A stretch of 64,000 nucleotides of DNA from NCBI RefSeq assembly GCF_036227605.1, contig NZ_CP109487.1, positions 4,228,001-4,292,000 on the forward strand, given 5' to 3'. This DNA is from Streptomyces sp. NBC_01439. Its GTDB lineage: Bacteria; Actinomycetota; Actinomycetes; Streptomycetales; Streptomycetaceae. This document shows positions 58,395 to 64,000 of the stretch, in pieces. Each line of letters begins with the position of its first letter. Position 1 is the first letter of the stretch. The notes under the pieces were generated by a model. It ran no database searches. It worked only from the letters and a program-made list of their open reading frames with translations, and was not told the DNA's origin. A program made the translations under genes and the position numbers.

Positions 58395-58791
58395 GGCCGC
58401 CGTGCTTGCGCGGTGCGGTATCTGCGCGGCGCTCGTGCCGCAGGACGAAACCGAGACCGGAACGTTCGTTTGGTTCGATGCTGACGGCCGCGAGCAGACC
58501 GCGAGGCGACGCTCGTGCAGTGACGTCGTCGCCTGCTACCTGCGAACCGGCAGTCCGACCACCTGGCAGCGCCTCGGGGGATCACTGCCCGTGGGTGTCG
58601 AACCTCCCCCGGGCGCCCCGGTCGTCAAATGCCACTGCTGCGACGTCGCGGCGCGCGTGGAGGACCTCGATATCGCCCGCGAGCTCGATGACGTCGACGA
58701 TGTTTGGTTCTCCTCCATCGTCTGCACGGACGAAGACGTCTGCTACGACCGACAGATGCTCTACCCGTACCGGCCAGAGCTCCCCGAGTGA
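58387..58791 (+). CDS. Cys-rich small protein, possible zinc-binding
   Basis: 134 residues from GTG 58387 (overlapping the previous stop by 8 bases); ATG 58357 would add ten residues. Cysteines occur in close sets: ARCGICAAL, SCSDVVACYL, KCHCCDVAARVEDL and VCTDEDVCYD, a spacing that suggests one or two zinc sites. The remainder is acidic. No family recognised. It precedes the graspetide precursor by about 250 bases. Confidence 0.6.
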   Translation: MDRAAVLARCGICAALVPQDETETGTFVWFDADGREQTARRRSCSDVVACYLRTGSPTTWQRLGGSLPVGVEPPPGAPVVKCHCCDVAARVEDLDIARELDDVDDVWFSSIVCTDEDVCYDRQMLYPYRPELPE

Positions 58792-59038
58792 ACCAAGCCC
58801 GGACCGTCGGTCAATCGCGCCCCCGCTGTCCGGGCACCGCTCCACCCCTCACCGCGACAGCGGCGCCCATGGCGACCATCCGGGTCAGGGTCGCACCAAA
58901 AACTCCCCCGCCAGGGGCGGCTCGTCGCCCCTCCCCGATGGGGGCACCGCCTCGCCGCGGCATTGTCGCCGAGCCGAGGAGGGCGCACCGTATGGCAACT
59001 CAGAGCATGTGATCGATGACCAGAGATCAGGAGAACCT

Positions 59039-59305
59039 ATGACCACCGCAGTAGCGCCTTGGGGCACCAAGCGCTTAGCGCTGTACCCCAGCATCACCGA
59101 AGTCCCGTACGCCCGAACGGAGATCGACCCGGACACTCAGACGACGCGCTATCTCGACGCGGACGGCAGGCGTGTCGAGATGGCCGGGGGCCACGGCACC
59201 GGGACGAGCACGGCCAACAGCACCGCGACGTCATCCGACGGCGGGGGCAAGAATCCGCCCCCGCCCGCCGACTCCGACCTCACCGAAGACAGCGACTCGG
59301 ACTGA
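59039..59305 (+). CDS. tgmA: Graspetide (ATP-grasp-modified RiPP) precursor peptide
   Basis: 88 residues from ATG 59039, with AGGAG upstream. The leader has PWGTKRLALYP (residues 7-17), the signature region of ATP-grasp target peptides that binds the ligase, then PYARTEIDPDTQTTRYLDAD. The C-terminal ~38 residues are the presumed core: a Thr/Ser-rich block (GTGTSTANSTATSS), GGGKN, four prolines and an acidic Asp/Ser/Glu tail. Side-chain ester or amide bonds between Thr/Ser/Lys and Asp/Glu would be expected. The ligase gene starts one base after its stop. Confidence 0.9.
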   Translation: MTTAVAPWGTKRLALYPSITEVPYARTEIDPDTQTTRYLDADGRRVEMAGGHGTGTSTANSTATSSDGGGKNPPPPADSDLTEDSDSD

Positions 59306-59306
59306 C

Positions 59307-60278
59307 ATGACCGACGCACCGGTTCTCGTCATCACCGCACTCGGTGACGTCACGGCGGATCTGGTGATGGAAGAGCTGTACGGTCGGGGCATCCCGGCCG
59401 TACGGCTCGACCCCGCCGCCGACTTCGCGCACACGGCCAACATGAGCGTCCGGATCGAACGGGGTTCCTTCACCGGGGATGTCACCACCTCGACTCGGCA
59501 TCTGGACCTGTCGGGCGTTCGGTCTGTCTACTGGCGGCGCCCGAGCCCCTTCGCCGCCCCTCAGACAACGGCATCTCCCGAGCAGCGATTCGGGGTTGAG
59601 CAATCGCGCCGCGGCTACATGGGGGCGCTGACCGCACTTCCCGGGGCCTTGTACGTCAACCACCCCTCGCGGAACCGCGACGCCGAGAACAAGGCTCTAC
59701 AGCTCGCCACCGCGGCCCGCCTCGGCTTCACGCTCCCCGACACATTGATCACAAACACGCCGGCAGATGCCCAGAAGTTCGCGGCCGACCACGGACCCGT
59801 GATCTACAAGCCCATTCACCGCGTGCACCTCGCCGGCGAGGACGGACGGAACCGAACAGTCTGGGTGCGCACCGTCCAAGCGGACGAGCTCGACGACTCG
59901 ATCGCCCTGTGCCCCCATCTCTTCCAAGCCTGCGTCCCGAAGATCGCCGACATTCGTCTCGCCGCCATCGGAGATGACGCGTTCGCAGCCCGGATCGACA
60001 CCGCCGGCGATCACCTCGATTGGCGCCAGGACCAAAGCCTCATCACCTGCTCCCCGATCGCGGTTCCCTGTTCCGTTCGCGAGGCTGTCCGCACGTTCCT
60101 TCATGCGTTCGGGCTCAGCTTCGGCGCTTTCGACTTCGCCCTCGACGCCGACGGTCGATGGTGGTTCCTCGAATGCAACCCGAACGGGCAGTGGGCGTTC
60201 GTCGACGAGCCGACAACCCGTGCCATCGCGAGCGCACTCGCCGACACCCTCCAGAAGGGCACCCCGCATGACCAGTGA
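59307..60278 (+). CDS. tgmB: ATP-grasp ribosomal peptide maturase (graspetide ligase)
   Basis: 323 residues. The N-terminus carries a pre-ATP-grasp fold (ALGDVTADLVMEELYGRGIP, VRSVYWRRPSPF), then NRDAENKALQLATAARLGF, GPVIYKPIHRV (ATP Lys), FQACVPKIADIRLAAIGDDAF and the Mg site WWFLECNPNGQWAFVD. This is the microviridin/tgm ligase type that activates Asp/Glu carboxylates and joins them to Ser/Thr/Lys side chains. It sits between precursor and methyltransferase, overlapping the latter by 11 bases. Confidence 0.93.
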   Translation: MTDAPVLVITALGDVTADLVMEELYGRGIPAVRLDPAADFAHTANMSVRIERGSFTGDVTTSTRHLDLSGVRSVYWRRPSPFAAPQTTASPEQRFGVEQSRRGYMGALTALPGALYVNHPSRNRDAENKALQLATAARLGFTLPDTLITNTPADAQKFAADHGPVIYKPIHRVHLAGEDGRNRTVWVRTVQADELDDSIALCPHLFQACVPKIADIRLAAIGDDAFAARIDTAGDHLDWRQDQSLITCSPIAVPCSVREAVRTFLHAFGLSFGAFDFALDADGRWWFLECNPNGQWAFVDEPTTRAIASALADTLQKGTPHDQ

Positions 60279-61428
60279 CACCGCCGCCGCGCTGCGGCTT
60301 CGACTCGTCGAGCAGCTCGTCGCCGAGGGCGTACTGCACGACCCCGAAGTGCGACGGGCGGCCGAGACTGTCCCCCGCGAGGTGTTCCTCGGCCCCGCGA
60401 TCTACAAGCCGAGCAGTCCCCCGGGCGTCACGGTCTGGACGCCCACCCGCCGCGACGACACCCCCGCCGACGAGTGGCTGCGCCTCACCTATCAGGATCA
60501 GACCTGGGTAACCCAGATCGACGGCGTGCTCGCCGAGGACGCCTCCGGTCCCGTGACCGGAGGTAGCCCGACGTCGTCCTCGACCCTGCCGGGCGTCGTT
60601 CTCTGGATGATCGAGCAGGCGGGCGTCGCCCCGGGGAAGCGCGTGCTGATCATCGGCGCCGGAACGGGTCTCTCGACGGCCTACGTCTGCGAAGTGGCCG
60701 GCGAGGACAACGTGACCGCGATCGAGACCGACGCCGCCGCGGCAGAGCGCGCTCGAAAGGCTCTCGCTGAGGCCGGCTACGCCCCGACGCTCATCACGGC
60801 CGACGGCCTGCGCGGCTACCCCGACCGAGCCCCGTACGACATCGTGATCGCGTTCTGCTCGATGCGACACGTCCCCTACGGCCTTCTGCAGCAGATCAGG
60901 ACCGGGGGAACCCTGCTCGTCACCCTCTCCGGGTGGGGAGTCGCACACGGCCTCGTTCACCTCAAGACTGAGGCGGCCGGCTTCGCGGAAGGCCGCTTCC
61001 TTCCCGGATACACCTCGTTCATGATCGCCCGCCCCCACGATCGGCCGACACACGGACCGTTCGAGCTGCTGTCTGGCGGTGAACGCCCGAGCCGGATCGA
61101 CCCCACTTTGCTCGACGACTGGACCGGTCGATTCGTCGCACAGCTCGCCGCGCCCTCGGCCGAGCGCCTCGGCGCAGGAGTCGAGCAGGTCCTGCTCGAC
61201 GTAGCCACAGGTTCGCAGGCACGGACTCGCGTGGCGGACGACGGGGAGGGCTGGACCGTTGTCCAGCGTGGACCGCTCAACCTGTGGACCGCGATCGAGG
61301 ACTCGCTCATGGCGTGGCAGAGCTACGGCTCACCGCACCTGTCCGGCTTCGGAATGACGATCACGCCGGACACCCAAAGGGTCTGGCTCGACGTGCCGCA
61401 CGGGCCGAGCTGGACGCTCCCCATCTAG
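60268..61428 (+). CDS. tgmC: PIMT-like methyltransferase of the graspetide system
   Basis: 386 residues. Related to protein L-isoaspartyl O-methyltransferase: GGSPTSSSTLPGVVLWMIEQ takes the place of the substrate-binding loop, the SAM motif I is VLIIGAGTGL (126-135), followed by VTAIETDAAAAERARKALAE and YDIVIAFCSMRHVPYGLL. A ~170-residue C-terminal domain beyond the PIMT core is specific to RiPP-associated members. In the graspetide fuscimiditide a PIMT homologue methylates an Asp that then closes to an aspartimide; the same chemistry is plausible here. Confidence 0.9.
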   Translation: MTSDTAAALRLRLVEQLVAEGVLHDPEVRRAAETVPREVFLGPAIYKPSSPPGVTVWTPTRRDDTPADEWLRLTYQDQTWVTQIDGVLAEDASGPVTGGSPTSSSTLPGVVLWMIEQAGVAPGKRVLIIGAGTGLSTAYVCEVAGEDNVTAIETDAAAAERARKALAEAGYAPTLITADGLRGYPDRAPYDIVIAFCSMRHVPYGLLQQIRTGGTLLVTLSGWGVAHGLVHLKTEAAGFAEGRFLPGYTSFMIARPHDRPTHGPFELLSGGERPSRIDPTLLDDWTGRFVAQLAAPSAERLGAGVEQVLLDVATGSQARTRVADDGEGWTVVQRGPLNLWTAIEDSLMAWQSYGSPHLSGFGMTITPDTQRVWLDVPHGPSWTLPI

Positions 61429-61485
61429 TACGCAGGTAGACAGGGCTCCACCCGCCGGCGCAGCACGCGCTCGGCGGGCGGAGTC

Positions 61486-61521
61486 ATGTCTACGGCGCAG
61501 GAGTCATTGCGCCGTAGACAT
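61486..61521 (+). terminator. Hairpin terminator after the graspetide operon
   Basis: ATGTCTACGGCGCA pairs with TGCGCCGTAGACAT, perfect 14-bp arms with an 8-base loop, 58 bases after the methyltransferase stop. It may also stop the convergent reductase gene. Confidence 0.75.
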
Positions 61522-61551
61522 AGACCGGACACGGGCGACTGACCGGTCGGC

Positions 61552-62835
61552 TCAGGCCTTCGGGGCCACCTTCGAGAGGCCGTTGATGATGCGGTCCATC
61601 GCGTCGCCGCCCGTCGGGTCGGTCAGGTTGGCGAGCATCTTCAGGGTGAAGCGCATCAGCACCGGGTGGGTCAGACCGCGCTGGGCGGCGATCTTCATGA
61701 CCTTCGGGTTGCCGATCAGCTTCACGAAGGCGCGGCCCAGGGTGTAGTAGCCGCCGTAGGTCTCCTTGAGCACCTTCGGGTAGTTGTGCAGCGCCAGTTC
61801 GCGCTGGGCCGGGGTGGCACGGGCCTGGGCCTGCACGATGACGTCGGCCGCGATCTGGCCCGACTCCATGGCGTACGCGATGCCCTCGCCGTTGAACGGG
61901 TTGACGAGGCCGCCCGCGTCGCCGACCAGCAGCAGGCCCTTGGTGTAGTGCGGCTGCCGGTTGAAGGCCATCGGCAGGGCCGCGCCGCGGATCGGCTGCG
62001 TCATGTTCTCGGGGGTGTAGCCCCAGTCCTCCGGCATGGAGGCGCACCAGGCCTTGAGGACCTCGCGCCAGTCCAGCTCCTTGAAGGCGGAGGAGGAATT
62101 GAGGATGCCGAGGCCGACGTTGGAGGTGCCGTCGCCCATGCCGAAGATCCAGCCGTAGCCGGGCAGCAGCCGGTCCTGCGCGCCGCGCCGGTCCCACAGC
62201 TCCAGCCAGGACTCCAGGTAGTCGTCGTCGTGCCGCGGCGAGGTGAAGTACGTCCGCACGGCCACGCCCATCGGGCGGTCCTCGCGCCGATGCAGGCCCA
62301 TCGCGAGAGACAGCCGGGAGGAGTTGCCGTCGGCCGCGACGACCAGCGGGGCGTGGAAGGTGACCGGGGTCTTCTCCTCGCCCAGCTTCGCGTGCACGCC
62401 CGTGATGTGACCGGTGCGCGCGTCGCGCACCGGCTCGCCGACCGTGCAGCGCTCGTACAGTCGGGCGCCGGCCTTCTGCGCCTGGCGGGCCAGGGTCTCG
62501 TCGAAGTCGTCACGCTTGCGGACGAGTCCGTAGTCCGGGTAGGAGGCGAGTTCCGGCCAATCCAGCTGGAGCCGCTGCCCGCCGCCGATGATCCGAAGAC
62601 CCTTGTTCCGCAGCCAGCCGGCCTCTTCGGAGATGTCGATGCCCATCGCCACCAGCTGCTTGGTGGCGCGCGGGGTCAGTCCGTCGCCGCAGACCTTCTC
62701 GCGCGGGAACGCCGTCTTCTCCAGCAGCAGGACGTCCAATCCGGCCTTGGCGAGGTAGTAGGCGGTGGTCGAGCCGGCGGGCCCGGCCCCGACGACGATC
62801 ACGTCCGCGGAGTGTTCGGAGAGGAGCTCGGTCAC
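61552..62835 (-). CDS. Geranylgeranyl reductase-family flavoprotein (probable menaquinone side-chain reductase)
   Basis: 427 residues. N-terminal Rossmann motif VIVVGAGPAGSTTAYYLAKA, the PREKVCGDGLTPRA block diagnostic of the family near residue 44, and the second FAD motif LLLVGDAGGLVNPFNGEGIA near 300. Family members saturate isoprenoid double bonds; MenJ of mycobacteria reduces menaquinone-9. Two nuo operons and a polyprenyl synthase in the window favour the menaquinone role over archaeal-lipid-type chemistry. GTG start at 62835. Confidence 0.88.
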   Translation of the reverse strand: MTELLSEHSADVIVVGAGPAGSTTAYYLAKAGLDVLLLEKTAFPREKVCGDGLTPRATKQLVAMGIDISEEAGWLRNKGLRIIGGGQRLQLDWPELASYPDYGLVRKRDDFDETLARQAQKAGARLYERCTVGEPVRDARTGHITGVHAKLGEEKTPVTFHAPLVVAADGNSSRLSLAMGLHRREDRPMGVAVRTYFTSPRHDDDYLESWLELWDRRGAQDRLLPGYGWIFGMGDGTSNVGLGILNSSSAFKELDWREVLKAWCASMPEDWGYTPENMTQPIRGAALPMAFNRQPHYTKGLLLVGDAGGLVNPFNGEGIAYAMESGQIAADVIVQAQARATPAQRELALHNYPKVLKETYGGYYTLGRAFVKLIGNPKVMKIAAQRGLTHPVLMRFTLKMLANLTDPTGGDAMDRIINGLSKVAPKA

Positions 62836-62932
62836 TGCGGGATCTCCCGAAGGCTCGATAAAGGGTGCCAGGCGGCACCGGACATGTGCAGTCTATGCAG
62901 CAAGAGAGATCACGATCCGAAGGGTGCCTCCG

Positions 62933-63466
62933 ATGACCACCTCGCCGACCCGGCCGCTTCCGGCCGTACAGCTCCGCGTGCCCACCGACGAGGACGCGCA
63001 CGCCTGGCACACGGCCTTCGCCGACCCCGACGTCATGGAGTTCCTCGGAGGTCCCGCGGAACTGTCCGCGTACGAGGAGATCACCGCGCGCCAGCGCATG
63101 CACGACGCCCAGCTCGGCTACTGCCTGTGGACCCTGCTGGACGGACAGGGTGCGGTGATCGGCTTCACCGGCGCGCAGCCGTGGCCCCGGGAGAAGGGGT
63201 GGGGGCCGGTCGGCGAGATCGAGATCGGCTGGCGGCTAGGCCGCTCCGCGTGGGGCCGGGGCTACGCGTACGCCGCCGCGCTCGCCACGGTGGAGCGGGT
63301 CCGCGCGGCCGGTGTCCCGCACGTGGTGGCGATGATCGACGCCCGGAACGCACGTTCGGTGGCGGTGGCGGAGCGTCTGGGCATGACCCTGGCCGAGGAG
63401 TTCACCACGCCGGCGGGGAATCCGGGGCGCCGTTACGTGCTGGACCTGCAGAGCGGGGTGCACTAG
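62933..63466 (+). CDS. GNAT-family N-acetyltransferase (RimJ/RimL-like)
   Basis: 177 residues from ATG 62933. The acetyl-CoA motif is GWRLGRSAWGRGYAYAAALA, followed by DARNARSVAVAERLGM, the usual C-terminal signature of RimJ/RimL-type acetyltransferases. Substrate unknown. Divergent from the reductase gene, three bases before the next gene. Confidence 0.9.
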   Translation: MTTSPTRPLPAVQLRVPTDEDAHAWHTAFADPDVMEFLGGPAELSAYEEITARQRMHDAQLGYCLWTLLDGQGAVIGFTGAQPWPREKGWGPVGEIEIGWRLGRSAWGRGYAYAAALATVERVRAAGVPHVVAMIDARNARSVAVAERLGMTLAEEFTTPAGNPGRRYVLDLQSGVH

Positions 63467-63469
63467 CCG

Positions 63470-63844
63470 ATGTCCGACGACGGCAACGCTCCGCTGCGCG
63501 AACCGGCCGGCGGCCCCTCCACCACCGTCAGGCGACTGATCACCGGCCTTTCCCTGTGGTGGACGGCCGTGCCGGTGGTGTTCGTGGCGCAGGCGTACAT
63601 CTGGTCCGCGGGGGTCCGCGGCCCGCTGGGGGAGGGTGTCGTCTTCGTGCTGCTGTGGGCGTGCATCGGCGGGGTCGTGCTCGCGCCCGTCCTCGGCTTC
63701 GCGGTGGCACAGGTCGCCGGGCACACCGAGGCGCGAAGGCGGTTCGTCACCATGGGCGCACTGTCCCTGGGCTTCTGCGTCCTCGTCGCCCTCTTCTTCC
63801 AGTTCGCCATGGAATGCGCTCCGGGGGACGGCGCCTGCCGTTAG
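63470..63844 (+). CDS. Small membrane protein of unknown function
   Basis: 124 residues, ATG three bases after the acetyltransferase stop. Three hydrophobic helices ([59 protein letters not shown]). Its stop overlaps the convergent glutaminase stop. No family recognised. Confidence 0.75.
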   Translation: MSDDGNAPLREPAGGPSTTVRRLITGLSLWWTAVPVVFVAQAYIWSAGVRGPLGEGVVFVLLWACIGGVVLAPVLGFAVAQVAGHTEARRRFVTMGALSLGFCVLVALFFQFAMECAPGDGACR

Positions 63845-64000
63845 AACACCGAAAGCCCCGTCAGGGTCGTGAACCGGTCGAGGGCGGCCACGCCCGCCAC
63901 CGAGTTGCCGCGGGCGTCCAGGCCCGGGCTCCACACCGCGAGGGTGCACTGGCCCGGGACGACCGCGACGATGCCGCCGCCCACCCCGCTCTTGCCGGGC
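63841..64000 (-). CDS. glsA: Glutaminase, C-terminal end (partial)
   Basis: Only the last 52 codons are present; the gene enters from the right edge. The fragment [32 protein letters not shown] and the final [11 protein letters not shown] match the C-terminus of beta-lactamase-fold glutaminases (Gln to Glu plus ammonia), whose GKSGVGGGI block carries catalytic-pocket residues. The TAA stop lies at 63843-63841, overlapping the convergent membrane protein gene. Confidence 0.88.
   Translation of the reverse strand, partial: PGKSGVGGGIVAVVPGQCTLAVWSPGLDARGNSVAGVAALDRFTTLTGLSVF

Overview
The window is a high-GC actinobacterial chromosome segment, almost certainly Streptomyces. The evidence is the codon bias, the frequent GTG/TTG starts, genes chained by 4-base stop/start overlaps, a Streptomyces-type extragenic repeat, and a gene order that matches, as I remember it, the region of the S. 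coelicolor chromosome holding both NADH dehydrogenase loci. No rRNA or tRNA gene was found.

Layout. (1) 1-7018, minus strand: a second, incomplete complex I operon (nuoA-B-C-H-I-J-K-L-M, running off the left edge) with no nuoD, E, F or G. (2) 7166-11100: two closely related membrane histidine kinases in tandem and one LuxR-type response regulator. (3) 11251-14266: korAB, a ferredoxin-reducing 2-oxoacid oxidoreductase. (4) 14539-25942: housekeeping and secreted functions: a RarD-like permease, a secreted zinc aminopeptidase, a toxin-antitoxin pair with a palindromic operator, a LolA/RseB-like secreted protein, a long-chain polyprenyl diphosphate synthase, a CocE/NonD hydrolase, a HAD phosphatase, fumarylacetoacetase and an unknown secreted protein. 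(5) 25943-31981: an accessory island made of an IS701-family insertion sequence (TSD CTAG) and, about 600 bp further on, a 4,006-bp transposon-like element bounded by 100-bp inverted repeats and a 5-bp duplication CAAGG; the second element splits a uma2 gene whose 3' end reappears at 31982-32141. (6) 32210-48095, minus strand: the complete 14-gene nuoA-N operon, with a Rex-type operator and cAMP-receptor-type palindromes upstream of nuoA. (7) 48981-56096: an NlpC/P60 hydrolase, lipoproteins, a small secreted protein, and a MacAB/Vex-like efflux operon. (8) 56121-61428: a graspetide RiPP cluster: XRE-TPR regulator, anti-sigma-like ATPase, two small proteins, precursor peptide, ATP-grasp ligase and a PIMT-like methyltransferase. 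(9) 61552-64000: a menaquinone/geranylgeranyl reductase, a GNAT acetyltransferase, a small membrane protein and the C-terminus of a glutaminase.

How the genes fit together. The full nuo operon supplies NADH:menaquinone oxidoreductase. The polyprenyl synthase and the reductase at 61552 plausibly make and saturate the menaquinone side chain. The partial nuo set lacks the NADH-oxidising module and lies 4 kb from korAB, so reduced ferredoxin is a reasonable guess for its electron source (inference). The most novel material is the graspetide cluster and the 4-kb inverted-repeat element.
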